The position numbers and the translations under genes are program-made. Below, one piece after another: positions 43,119-54,997 of a DNA stretch of 64,000 nucleotides. The DNA lies in assembly GCA_951213105.1 (NCBI GenBank), contig OX578146.1, positions 116,097,551 to 116,161,550 of the forward strand. The letters are read 5' to 3'. The notes beneath the pieces were generated by a model, which saw nothing but the letters and a program-made list of their open reading frames with translations, was not told the origin of the DNA and searched no databases. This stretch comes from Amaurobius ferox (taxonomy: Eukaryota; Arthropoda; Arachnida; Araneae; Amaurobiidae). The stretch's first letter is position 1; every line of letters begins with the position of its first letter.

Positions 43119-45480
43119 TTAATAATCCCTCTTGTTTTGAGGATGTTATTAATTGAACATTCTTTATTCCAAATGTAGTGAGATACGTTGCCATCATTGT
43201 TAATTATGGTCACAGTTCGTAGTACGAGTAGATTGTGTGAAGAAGTCCTAAATTAATTGCGTTTTGTTAGAAGGGGATACTGTTATTTTGTTTCATTTGG
43301 ATGTCATATAATTGGTTAATTATATGACAATGGTTATGATATTGGTTAATCATATAATATTGCTTAATTATGTCCCAAACAGGAGAGGTGCAGGTGCTTG
43401 GCTTGCACGTATCCGAAAATACATAAAAGCCTATATGTGTTTCAGATAGAAGCATATACTGAGTGATCCATTTTAAAATATCCCAATTTAAAATTATCTC
43501 TATTTGCCAAAGTCAACTAAATTGAGTAGGAATATCCTTCAAACCACACTAAAGTGACTTAATACAATAATAGTTCGAAAAACAGGAGAACCTGACACTA
43601 ACGGAGCAAAACGGATAAAAAAAATTGCGTACTGTCGATGTGTGCAATTTCAAGATATTAAAACCAAAAATATAAACCTGAAAGGATCTATAATTTTTTT
43701 GGTTTTGTGATATAATTCAGAAAACGGAGTACGATAATTGTCATAGATTTCATTGAACCGGCTTCTCAAGCAGTTCTTTCAAAAAGATGGTAGTCATTGT
43801 GATATAAGTAAGAATAGTAAAGCTTGATTTATAAATCTATAAAATTATAAATTGCACATTTTTCACATTTTCAACCCTTGCAACGCTGGAATAATCACTG
43901 CTAGTGATTTCTAAACTACAATTTCAGTGAAATGTTTTCTGCATGTTCTATTATTTCTCCTCCGTTTGGTCGAGTTTCGCTGGCTAGGTAATTATATTGA
44001 AAGCTCTAAACACCTTGTGTATAATATAATGACCGCCCTATGCTAATAGATAATTAAGCTTTTTTGCTTTATATTAAAATAGTAGAAATACATCCGATCA
44101 AAAAAAAATCTAACATCGCTCATTTCATTTTTTTTGTCATCATAAGATTTTTTATGTCAACACTACGCTAAATATAAATTTGTGTGAATTTCTGACCATA
44201 TGGAGATATACGGAGAATCACCATTCGGGACCCATCTCCATATTAAGGTAGTAAAATAAGGGTCACGTACACTCTGCAGTTATACATTTTCTATTTCGAT
44301 AATATAGTACATTCTTCACAAAAACATCTCATCAATAAACTTGTGAGGTTCCAAACTTGGAAATTTTAGAGGCAGTGCAAACGGCATTTTTAACCATCAA
44401 TAAATTAATATCAAATGTGGTTTTTTGAAGTCACAAAAATTTGGGGAACCTTGGAGCCGCTAATAAATTAATTTTTTCTCATAAAGTTGGGTGAAAATCA
44501 TCAACATTTTATGCAAATCATCCAAAAATTTATTTTTAATTGCTGCTTCTGATTTAATTAGAAATTTTATAATATTTTTTTTACTTTTATAGCACACAAA
44601 TCCGTATCATATTAAAGCATTAAATGACATAAACACATTTCTTTTTTCATTTCTTTCGTATATGGCATAATTTCAAGTAGCTACAACTTCCCAACAACTT
44701 GAGCAAAACATATAAATTTTATATTAATTCAGAGTGCTTTGCCCCGGCAAATAAGAATCTCATATTAGAAAGTGGTATTGCCATTCGAAAAAATCTACCT
44801 AGTACAAAGTTTAATATGAAGACAACCGCTTATGCAAATCAATGACTCATTTATTTATAATAGGCATTATTAAGAGTCTAATGATACATTTGGTTCGACT
44901 GTACGATCCGAGTAGCCGGAATATGCACTATGTTCGAATTTTCTTTGATCTGCTGTACATAACAGTTCGTGGTATAATACTCCAATAAAATTAACGCTGT
45001 ATGAAATGTGAAATATTTTAACTATAAACATGCTAAAATAAGCTTAATGCACTAGTGAAAGATTATATAAATTAATTAAGCCGTTTTCAAGTTATAAGCG
45101 GTCATAACACGCTGACAAAAAATATTTAATTTCCCTTTGCTCTACGAGAAGGTGTAAGAGGATAAAAGTTAAATCTAAAACTTTTCCTTAAAAAAATCGC
45201 ATTCATTCGAAATTTATTAGGTACTTTAAAAGATACCTAGTTTTGAAGCACATCTTCAAATTTTCAAATTTATGTATTGGCGCGGTATGAAACAATTTCA
45301 GCAGTAAATCTTCTCTCTATTAAGTTTAACAAACCAATGAGAAAATAAGCAAATCCGTTAAGCAGTCCTCTCAGTTTAAGTGGTCATGACACACAGAAAC
45401 AAGTTTTTAATTATCATGATCTCGCACTATGCTGTAGGTTGATGCAACTCACACAAGAATATTCAATAAACTCAATCTCA
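43119..45480. other. Unannotated intergenic DNA
   Basis: No supported gene in 2.4 kb. Small local duplications occur ('attggttaat(t/c)atat' near 43310-43355). Confidence 0.4.
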
Positions 45481-46871
45481 TTGGCTAAAACAACGCATCC
45501 CTCGCGTGCTTCAACAGATAGATATTCGAGTATTGGTATTTTTCCTATTATGCATTGGACATCTTTGGCGTGTCGTCGAAAATAGTTTAGAATAGTTTAT
45601 CTTCACGTTTGTGTAATCATCATGTTCCCTTTTGTCAAGCTAATATATTTGAAAATGTAACAAATATATATGTGAAGACTTTAAATTAGCGTTTATTTTT
45701 TCGATTAGCAACTCTAAGATAAACCACTCATATCTGTGACATGCAAAATCGCTAAAACAATATTTTGCACACGATTGTGTTCAAAAAGCGGAAGGATTAA
45801 TATGATACTATTGATTACACCTTTAAAAAAATGCCATTCTACTTTGCAAATAATATTGTCTATACTGCGCAAAGAGAAACATAAGTTTTCATGTGAAAAT
45901 AAATTAACGAATTATTTTACCAGTCGCCTGACATCATGGAATTGACACAATGTCATTCTTAGCAGTAGCGCTCGATACATAAGAACAACCACAGGATAAT
46001 TTATGTGATATCGCCATTTTATGAAGAGACTGAAATTAGTTGTCGTAAGATAAAAGTATTTATTTATTTGTTAAACAAATCAAAAACTTCGAAGAAATGA
46101 TGGAATTGATTTCATACATGAATTTATCGATCATGAATTTGATGTCTATCAAGTAAATTGACGAATTATTTACCATCACCAGATCTAAATAGAATGAACC
46201 AGATAGAAAAAAAATGAGAATGATTATTGACATAAAGTTGTACTTTTTTAAGTGACTGAAATAATCTGTTAAGGCAAAATATGAAGTTGGAAAATCGAAA
46301 CATATTTTGGTGAAACACATGAGAAACTTTGAAGAAATGAGTGATTTGATTTCATACATGGATTCAATGCTCATAAAACCCTGTAAAAATGGTAACTGAA
46401 ATCATCATCCGCTTTTATGAACTAAAATCTTGAGGCACATATATGTTTTACTGCACTTCTGCCTGCAATAAGTCTTGAACACTGCAACAACCAACATTCA
46501 TTTAGTTCATTTGCTTGTTTCGAAGTCCAACAGACAAGAAGATTGTAAAGAACTCACAACCAAACCGGATTCTAGCAGCGAATTTCTACTTGACATAACA
46601 CCCATTGAGGCACTGAGATGATTATATTTACCTATAAATAGCATGACCCCTACATACTCCTACTCCAGATTTCATATCAAGAAGAAACTTCTAATGTGCA
46701 CCTTACCACAATTCCTCTTCCCTCTAGTACCAAATATCATTTCGTTTGATTCAACTCTCTGTGAATTAAAACCGCAACATGATACTAAGAAACACTGAAA
46801 CTGTAAAGATATTAGTTCAAGGTGATTTACTACAAATAATCTACTAGGTCACACTTTCTCAACCGTAACTA

Positions 46872-46955
46872 CAAAGAACTCGAGTCTCAACCGAGATTGA
46901 AATCACTTACTGATTTGCCAGTTGACTCTCTATCCACTGAGCTACTATAACGATA
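46872..46955 (-). tRNA. tRNA-like sequence, probably degenerate or SINE-derived
   Basis: The minus strand reads GTAGCTCAGTGGATAGAG (A-box/D-arm like), then ACTG-GCAAAT-CAGT (a short stem-loop in the anticodon position), then CTCGGTTGAGACTCGAG (T-arm/B-box like). Spacing is roughly tRNA-like, but the acceptor stem does not pair convincingly and the loops are atypical. It is probably a pseudogene or a pol III relic. Confidence 0.35.
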
Positions 46956-47904
46956 ATCTATTCTTCTATTGTTAAAGTGAACCCTACAAATAATTGATCT
47001 GATTTCTTACATAAATTAGGTGTAAAAAACATGAAGACACAATGTTTGATAGCATAATCAGAATTTTATTTGAACTAATATTTGATGGTAAATATATTTT
47101 TCAGCCCACTTTTCCTGTCTGCAGAAGGTCATGAACTCAACATAAAACATATTTGATTCATCCTATTCTTTCTACTTTCACTGTTAAAATCCACAAATAG
47201 CTGCTGTATAAATATAAACTATATATTAGAAAACTATCTGTACTACACTTATACACCTAATATCATCACCAATTTAGCTAAAAATATTTTATTTCAGCTA
47301 TAAAGAGTTATCATAACATTTTGGTGACTTGAATATATATCATTTTAAAGCAATAGCAACTTGCTAATGTGATGGCATGTCTTTAAAATAGGATATGTAG
47401 CAAAGAACTCTTCTATATACTGGCATTCCAAAGATTTTGATGAATTCAAAGTTTATTTCCGTCCGCACATTTCTAGTAGATTTATAGCTTATAGAAAGTT
47501 TAAATTCTAAAACTAATATAAAGTTCTTGTATACTTATTTTTCAGAAATCTTTCTGAAAATAACCTTTTCAGAAGAGCTTTCTTCTGGAAGTAATATTGC
47601 TGTAAGATACTGGAAGTAACATTGCCGTCAAATATTGCTATATAGATATTAAAAGTTATATAAAACGCTGGATTAAATTTGGAAAAACAGTTCTGCTTTA
47701 ATACTTGAAATTTTGTTCTTAAATGAATTTGATTGGTTCGTTTTTCTTAAATTTAAAATATTTCCATTTGATTTTTAAATAATATTAATATTTACTTTTG
47801 ATATCAAAATCGCTGTATTAAGAAAATGTCTTTTCAAAACTGTTCAAAAATAAGAAAAATTTAATCACATCTACACTGCTTAAATATCATATTTTTCGTT
47901 AAGA

Positions 47905-47978
47905 AAAAACTACAGTTACATTCTTATCAAGATTTCAAAATTTTAAGTTCTGCAGTTTTTTTAGCTATATAATCAGTT
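47905..47978 (+). promoter_or_regulatory. Conserved 5' block of gene A with TATATAATCAGT element
   Basis: The interval aligns with 61414-61488 upstream of gene B, far better than neighbouring non-coding DNA ('gatttcaaaatt', 'tgcagtttt', 'tataatcag'). TCAGT at 47973-47977 fits the arthropod initiator motif, and the TCAG-to-ATG distance is 38 bases in both genes. The 'ctgcag' just upstream could instead be a 3' splice site of a 5' UTR intron. The sequence alone does not decide. Confidence 0.4.
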
Positions 47979-48010
47979 TTCTACGTTAACGAACATTTGA
48001 TTTATAAGTT

Positions 48011-49702
48011 ATGCCTAATAAAAAACGTCATGCAGTGTTTTCACTGCAAAAAACATTGAGACAAAATGGCGCAAATGAAACACATCTTAATAGATCTCAA
48101 CATTTTATTGGACATGAACAGCCACTAAAACAATTACCAGACGATATTTTCTACAAAAGACATTGGAATTCCTTTCACCAGTCTGATACTCCCAAAAATA
48201 CCCATATACGGCGAAAAAGCAAGTCTGTGTTTCGTAAATACAAGAATAAACGTTCTAATTCGCAACAATCTCAAAACATTCTGTGTGTATTTCTGCAAAG
48301 ATCTTCAGTCTATGCTCTGAATCAGATTGGAAATTCCAAAACAATAGCTCGTAGAATTTTCTGGATAATGATCGTTCTATTCGGTATCACTGGCTGCATA
48401 TATCAAGTAGCTCAATTCTTATCTTCTTACTGGAGTTACCCAGTAGTGATAAATACATATTCTTTCAACAATCGATTCCAAGAAATTCCGTATATTACCG
48501 TCTGCAATATAAATGCCATTCGAAAAGAATTCCTAGATTGTGTGATTCAAGAGTTAACATATGATGAATGCGTTTCTGAAAACGGAAGAAAAGAACCAGA
48601 CAAAAAAGAGAGAGTATATAATGGAGAAGCTAGTTTTTTTACAGAAAAATCAAATGTGTCGTTATTTGACAATTCAACAGAACCAGAGCCATTTGTTAAC
48701 AACTCGACAGAAGAAGAAATTTGTGACGAATACTTCAACACCGATAACCTAAATGAAAATGACACCGGATGGATAGAACATCTTTTATCCTTAAAGTATA
48801 AGAGCCAGGTGCAATATGGCCATCAAGCAGAAGACTTTATACGGTCCTGCACATTCTATGGCTTTCCATGCGTCTTAGAACATTTTACACAATCTCTTAG
48901 TTTGTCGTATGGAAACTGCTATACTTTAAATGTAAGTTTATACAACAAGTATGTAGATGCTTCAAACATTGGACCAAGAGGAGGAGTAGAACTGCTGCTC
49001 AATGTTGAAAGCAATAAATATGTCCCATTTACTGAAGAAATTGGTGCTCGAATTCATATCCACGAACCTTTTGAAGAACATAATATAGACGAACATGGAG
49101 TTAACCTTCCTCCAGGCTTTAAAACGTCTATAGCTTTATCTAAAATCGTAACAGAGCGACTACCAACCCCATTCGAAGATAAATGCCAAGAGTATGATAT
49201 TGGAGTCAGTCAACTGGAATGTTACAAACGTTGTTCAGCAAAAAACATACTTGATTCATGCTCATGCTCTTTTACTAAAAGCATTAATGAAAACATAACA
49301 CAGTGCGATTTCAATAAACCATTAGTCTGGTGTTGTATTTCTGCCGTTTATAGAAACACAGACAATTGTTCTTGCCCTGCTGCCTGTAAAGAAACCATCT
49401 ACAACCTACAAATATCTTCTACGATTTGGCCTTCCAAGGCATACTACGAGTTCTACAACCTGTCAAACGGACCTCCTGAAATCTTGTCGCTTGAAGACGT
49501 TAAAAACTCGATGCTTAAAGTGAAAGTGTACTACGATACATTCGATTACACTTTATCTAAACAGAGTCCAAAATACCAACAATCGGAGTTTTTGAGTCAA
49601 ATCGGAGGTCAGATGGGACTTTGGATGGGATTATCTTTAATGGTCTTATTTGAAGTTTTGGAAAATATCTATATTTTCTGCAGACGTAGAATAGCACATT
49701 AA
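48011..49702 (+). CDS. DEG/ENaC-family (pickpocket/ASIC-like) sodium channel subunit, gene A
   Basis: A 563-residue single-exon subunit of the degenerin/epithelial sodium channel family, which forms trimeric, usually amiloride-sensitive cation channels in the plasma membrane. Residues 1-115 are a basic cytosolic N-terminus. TM1 is about 115-140 (RRIFWIMIVLFGITGCIYQV). The ectodomain carries family signatures: CNINAIRKEF (165-174), YGNCYTLN (300-307), PPGFKTSIALS (367-377), C-x-x-C pairs near 404-419, and CSCPAACKETIY (453-464) with STIWPS. TM2 is about 533-557, with the selectivity filter Gly540-Leu-Ser542 in MGLWMGLSLMVLFE. The cytosolic tail is very short. The usual His-Gly before TM1 is Tyr101-Ala102. 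Eight N-glycosylation sequons lie in the ectodomain. The start is chosen because gene B has the same context (AGTTATGCCTA). The ligand is unknown. Confidence 0.93.
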   Translation: MPNKKRHAVFSLQKTLRQNGANETHLNRSQHFIGHEQPLKQLPDDIFYKRHWNSFHQSDTPKNTHIRRKSKSVFRKYKNKRSNSQQSQNILCVFLQRSSVYALNQIGNSKTIARRIFWIMIVLFGITGCIYQVAQFLSSYWSYPVVINTYSFNNRFQEIPYITVCNINAIRKEFLDCVIQELTYDECVSENGRKEPDKKERVYNGEASFFTEKSNVSLFDNSTEPEPFVNNSTEEEICDEYFNTDNLNENDTGWIEHLLSLKYKSQVQYGHQAEDFIRSCTFYGFPCVLEHFTQSLSLSYGNCYTLNVSLYNKYVDASNIGPRGGVELLLNVESNKYVPFTEEIGARIHIHEPFEEHNIDEHGVNLPPGFKTSIALSKIVTERLPTPFEDKCQEYDIGVSQLECYKRCSAKNILDSCSCSFTKSINENITQCDFNKPLVWCCISAVYRNTDNCSCPAACKETIYNLQISSTIWPSKAYYEFYNLSNGPPEILSLEDVKNSMLKVKVYYDTFDYTLSKQSPKYQQSEFLSQIGGQMGLWMGLSLMVLFEVLENIYIFCRRRIAH

Positions 49703-49869
49703 AATATTATTTTACTTTGCAATATTACTTAGTGATTTTTACCATAGTCTTGACCTCACTTTTACTATTTTAAAGATGAATCATGTCTAATATTTTAAGG
49801 CGAGTTTAATAATTCCTTCACCATTAATATGCATATCATTATATTTCGATATGTACAGCCGTTATAAAA

Positions 49870-49875
49870 AATAAA
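49870..49875 (+). promoter_or_regulatory. Candidate polyadenylation signal of gene A
   Basis: AATAAA 168 bases past the stop codon is the first canonical signal downstream of gene A. Confidence 0.5.
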
Positions 49876-52845
49876 GCACTCGACAGCAATTACACCATTT
49901 ATAACGCATAACAAAACTTAAAATATCATTCTATAGGGATTAAAGTCTATAAATATCAATATTTAAAATTTGCATGAGGGGCCATCTTCATAGTTATTTT
50001 AGCACTAACTCCGAAATCTTCAAGGTTCATCCCCTTTAATAATTATATATTCGGATTCCCCGAAAACTTTCATGCAGGTTAAAACAAACAATGAAAAAAG
50101 TCCCAAATATTGATGGAGAAAATTATTAAAAACCATTAAGGGAGAGTCTAAAAATTGAATCAGCAGCAAAAGGGCTGGTTAAGATTTGATAGTCTGGTTC
50201 CGCCAGTGTGTAATGTTGTACTCTCACCAACGATTTAGGGCAGCTTTGTTTCAGAGCTATACATATATAGTCATTTTTTTTTATGATTTAGGTGTAAAGT
50301 TGGATGTTTTAATCATAGATAATTTTCAAAAACGTCGAGAGTTTCTTCCAATACCAGTGTAGCAAATGTTAACATTTTTGCCCAAAATTTGATATTTCAT
50401 CATTGACTTTATGTTTGATTTAGCACGATGTTGTTATTCATTTACATGCCTTTTGTGTTAAGAAATTGACTAGAATGTGGCTGAACTCGACTTCCTCAAA
50501 CCAAAATTTATTTTTAAGCAGCCCATATTTTCATTTTATTTATTTATTTATTATTTATTTTTTATTTTTTTTCTCCAAATGAAAAATTTTGAAAAATTTG
50601 TATTGTTGTTTCGAATGATCATAATTATAACATGTTACCCTTCATATTAAAGGTCTTTAAAAAAATCGTTCGATTGATACCAAGTTTAAAAATGCTGGGG
50701 AGTAACTGTGTCTGGGGAATAACTTTGTCTGGGGAGTAACTTTGCCAGAGAAGTAACTTCCCCCTGAGAGGAGGACTAATAACGTCAAGAAAACACAAAA
50801 ATTGTATCGTGGCTTTTTTCCACTACAACTATTGACACTATTAAATTTCGTGATCATTGAGCTATAAATAATCCTTTTCATGCGTGATTATGTCAAATTT
50901 TGTCTTATACTGCCATGTTAAGAAAATATAAAATTTCGAATAAATTTCCAAGTTTTCTCTCGAATATAAAAATGTTATATCTAGTTCTAGATAGCACTCT
51001 TTTTAATTCTATCTAAAACTATAAATAAAAAATTAAAATTAAAAAATCTAACCGGCACCATAAACCACAAAAAATGCATCATTTCTCTACCATCTGAAAA
51101 TATGTTGGTGCCATAAAAATTTCAGTATAAACATTATTAAAGAACTAAATCGAATTACCTGCCGCTGCCCGGGTCCTAAATAAACGCTCGCTACTTAAAT
51201 AATGCATTTACAGAATCATTTCTTCAAACCGCTGTGAAATACGAGTACCTTTCTGAGTTTGAACCAAATCCCCCACTCATTAGCTCCGCAAACGTAAAAA
51301 GCGAAATAAATAAATTAATTAATTAAAGAAACGATCATTTTTACAGAAGAAAAGAAGGCGTAGCTTAAAACTCACCTTGAGTTCTAAAGAAAGCATGCGC
51401 AGAAATCTCCACCAGCTACCGGAAAAAACACTCTTCCGCAAACGAAATTGAAAATCTCAATTTTATGCATTTGCTTAAAAAAATCCCAAAGAATAAAATA
51501 ACGTAATGATTCGAAAAACATATTTTGCTAGAATACAAAAATAAACACATATTTTTCACCAAACTATAGAATTGTGCTAATCTTCCTTTTTTGTATGCAG
51601 TGAAATAAGTATCAGATAACCTAAAAAAATGCATATTTCGATGTATTTAAAAAATAATAAAAAAGAAGGAATTGTCCTACGGATTCAGTTCAAACATCGT
51701 TGAAAAAAAAACGTTCTTTGATTCCTCCGATGGTGTCAGGATGAAAACTCTTCTGATACTAATTTTGGCCTTTAAGAAACCGATTTATGGGAAACCCGCT
51801 CAAATCGTGTTAAAACATAAAATAACTAAAAATGTAATCCTAATTTTAAAATCACATCCCAAAGTACCTCGGACCCAAATTTCCTCACTGTCCGGCATCT
51901 AGATTTCCAGAACACACACACACATAAAGTTTCCCTTTATTAAGATAAAGAAATTTATCATAAGCTTATTTGCACAAAATGTTGGACACAATTGACAAAA
52001 TATGCTTACTAATGGTTATATTGCACTTACAGGCATGTAAAGAAATTTCTACTAAGTCAATGTATTCTAAAAAAAGATGCAAAAGTAAAATATCGTCGAA
52101 ATGTATACCCTGAAAAATTACAACCCCGTTTTAAAAAGCCATAACATGACATGAGAAACCCCCCAAAGCGATGAAGATGATAACTGCGCAGTTGAACTTC
52201 CAGCAAGTTTCATTACAATTTTGGTTGAGTTGAATGTATGTATAAGGAGTTTTGTTTGCAATAAAAATAGATTACTCAAAGAAGAAGCGAAGACATGAAA
52301 ATAAAAGGGTGCTTTGTGAACAATAATATTCGATGAGATACCAAAAACCATAATTAACTTAACTCTGTTCATGTTTTCTCACTAAATAATATTAATTTTA
52401 ATGGGTAATTATTGTGTATGTGTGTATAAAACAGAAACTTACAAGTAAATATCCCGAGTGAGTGAGTCTTCGCTTGAATTTAAATACCTTATTTTCCCAC
52501 AGCGCTTAGTTCTACTTGTAACACTATTATGATAAGAATGATAAAAACATATTACATTTCAGATTTAACACCCAAATTCTTTTAAAAATATTTAAAATAA
52601 CCTTTCTTTAAAATTTCTGTTTTTCATGTTGGCAACAGTTTAGAGTCGCCTGTGCTTAAAATGTGGCTTATTTATGTTACTAAAGCTATTTCAATAGCAT
52701 TGGCATCCATAATGGTATGCAATTCTTAATAATTCAAACTCAAATCTTGAGAATTGTTAAAAATTCTAAAAAGTTCTATTTTTCTATATTATGTATCTAC
52801 ACATAAAAAGCCATTGTAGTATGTGCACTCTTTCTGAAATTATCC
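49876..52845. other. Unannotated intergenic DNA between the duplicated genes
   Basis: No supported gene. A short tandem phrase, 'ggggagtaactttg/gtctgggga', repeats at 50698-50745. Sequence near 51165 ('gcccgggtcctaaataaacg') recurs loosely at 54528 ('gcccggatcttaaattaacg') and 56975 ('tctgggtcttaaactatccg'), suggesting an old dispersed repeat too diverged to delimit. Confidence 0.35.
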
Positions 52846-52849
52846 TGTT

Positions 52850-53095
52850 CGCACGCACACAGACACTAATATGCATCATACAAAAACACACACACAATAA
52901 CATCATCATCAAAGACACACACACACAGACAAATCGTTCTACCTAACATATGTAGGCACACACAAACAAAATATTCCTCAGAAACACACCTCAAAAACAT
53001 TCGATTCGAATTCAGAAATATGTAAAGCATACACTTCACGAATTCTAATTTTCGACCAAGCTGTCCTACTTTCTCTATACATTAAACTGTGTATG
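52850..53095 (-). repeat. Family A repeat, diverged 5' fragment (minus strand)
   Basis: A CA-rich tract, 'cctcaaaaacattcgattcg', 'cacttcacgaattctaattt', 'tcgaccaagctgtcctactt', then 'tctatacattaaactgtg' reproduce the family A 5' end in reverse. The remainder is absent. Confidence 0.5.
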
Positions 53096-53266
53096 TAGAT
53101 AAAATTCAAGCACTTGATCCCATATAAGCTTTCGTTTAGAAATAATTAACTTTAAAAATAAATTTAGAATAATATTTGCATATGTTGGCAACAAGTCAGC
53201 AAAAACAAAAAATTTGGTATAACAAACCACTCTACTATTGGTGAATGTTGTAATCAATTAATATTA

Positions 53267-54124
53267 TTAAGGGGACGGTAGACGTTGAAATTTTTTTATT
53301 TATTTATTGATTTTGAAACATGAAAATTTGTATAAATATTCCTCGTAACATTACTATATAAAATACCATTAATTTTTTTCAGTTTTGTTATAATTTTGTA
53401 ATTTTTTTTTAAATTTAATTTTTTTAACAAAAATTTGAAAATGCTCCGTGCGTGCCATTTGTTCACATTTTTAATTAATTTTGCATTACGATCACTCAAA
53501 AACACATTATGAACAAATTTGGGTATTTATTTTTAAATCCCTTAGAAAGTTAATTTTCTTAAAATATTTTTCTGTATTGAAACTTAATTTTAATCATTTA
53601 ATTAGGTTCTTATTCACTTTTAATTACCTTAATGAAGTCCAATTATAAAATGCATACTCAGTTTTATTAAAAAGTATGAAAGGTGTCTTCTTGCCAAATT
53701 GTATGTATCTCAAACAAAAATGAAGACGCATGGAGCATTTTAAAAACGTAAAACCTTTGAAAATTCAGTTTCGAAAAAAATGCATTTGACCTTTTGCTTG
53801 TAGGTGGAACAGCGTCCATCCTAAACTAAGAACCTCCCAAAAAGACAGGTATTTGACATACCCTATCCCAAACAGTTCGATTCGCCTTTGCAGGCATTGG
53901 CCATCCGCCTTTGCAGGCATTTCCATGGACGCCAATGCCTGCAAAGGCGGATCGAACTGTTTGGGATAGGGTATGTCAAATACCTGTCTTTTTAGGAGGT
54001 TGTTCGTTTGGGATGGACGCTGTACCACCCGTAAGCAAAAGGTTAAATGTGTAAAATAATGTTATATATTAAAAAAACTTTTTTAGTCGATTTTTGCTCA
54101 TTTCAACGTCTACCGTCCCCTCAA
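53267..54124. mobile_element. TTAA-flanked MITE (family T), copy 2, hosting a nested MITE
   Basis: The ends are GGGGACGGTAGACGTTGAAA and its exact reverse complement. They are flanked by TTAA (53267-53270) and TCAA (54121-54124), the latter one base from TTAA. The ends share GG(G/A)GAC with the copy at 5220. The interior is AT-rich except for the nested GC-richer palindrome. Confidence 0.85.
53786..54046. mobile_element. Nested palindromic MITE with piggyBac-like ends
   Basis: The element proper (53790-54042, 253 bp) starts CCTTTTGCTT and ends AAGCAAAAGG. It is flanked by TTGA at the left and TTAA at the right. Almost the whole length is an inverted repeat: 'aagacaggtatttgacatac', 'cctatcccaaacagttcgat' and 'cgcctttgcaggcat' recur inverted. 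A small extra direct copy of 'cgcctttgcaggcatt' sits at the centre. TTAA plus CCTTT-like ends suggest mobilisation by a piggyBac-type transposase. Confidence 0.85.
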
Positions 54125-54995
54125 ATCAATTTTTTCTTGCCTTCAATAGTATACCTTGATTCAATTTCCATTGTCAGTAACAGAATATCGCTTACCATTT
54201 GATCACAGATCGGGCAGAAAGATTAATTTTACAGAGCATTAAAATATTAAGAAACAAACTTTAACAGCCCGAATATTCAAATGCAACGTTTTAAAAGCCC
54301 CTGTCAACAAAACATGTAGTTTCAAAAGAATTTGTTAGACTCTTAAAGTTTAAAAAGTAAGTTTCAAATTTCAAACTGGTGTTCGAAGTAAAGTTTATCC
54401 AAATGATAAAAGAATAAAGAGAGGTAATGTGTATAGTAGAAACAGGTTTTCTATTGTCGCAAAATAGAAAAATATAAAACACTTAAAAAGTTTTAGTAAT
54501 ATTTTAAACAAAAACGAATAACCCCAAGTTGCCCGGATCTTAAATTAACGCCCGCTACTTATAAATAATATGAACATGAAAACCCATTTCGATCTCTCAT
54601 GAAAACGCGAAAAAATAAAGCAAGGTGTACGATACGAAATCATATATAAATGTACGCCTTGTCTAAATCTCAGCAAGTATTGCACAGGAATAAGTAAAGC
54701 CAGGCTTTAAGAGTATGCGCAATCACGTCTTAACGCGGTCAAGACCATCGGACTTCAATCAGTGCGAAGCTCATCATTGAGGTTTAAAGCGCACGAAAAA
54801 CATCCCATGCATGGAAATTGCTTTTAGTAAGTACAACAGCTCCGAAAAAGAGCACGATTCCGTCGGCGCGTAGGGAGTAGCTTCAATTGGCTCTGACAAC
54901 AGCGGGATTCACTTGCTTGCTAGTGGCCTGATAAAATCAAAGACATGAAACGGATAAAAATTTATAATTAATCATCGAATGGATTTATGAAAGTA
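54125..54995. other. Unannotated intergenic DNA
   Basis: No supported gene. The minus-strand 63-codon frame at 54291-54482 has no recognised domain. Confidence 0.4.
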
Positions 54996-54997
54996 TT

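Larger units (their letters stand above)
45500..49702 (+). repeat. Duplicated unit, copy 1 (5' flank plus channel gene A)
   Basis: Sequence from about 45500 aligns in order with sequence from about 59040. Examples are 'tttaaattagcgtttatttt' versus 'aagagtgtttatttttcga', 'gatactattgat' in both, 'catggattca..gctcataaa' versus 'catggattcagagcttaaaa', and 'aatcatcatccgctttt' versus 'aatcatcgtcagctta'. The alignment continues into the paralogous genes. Lengths from the common points to the ATG are similar (about 2.4 kb). Confidence 0.75.

Noticed and set aside
42676..43213. 119-codon minus-strand open frame and neighbours
   Set aside because: It is largely covered by the inverted arms and centre of family E; no domain was recognised.
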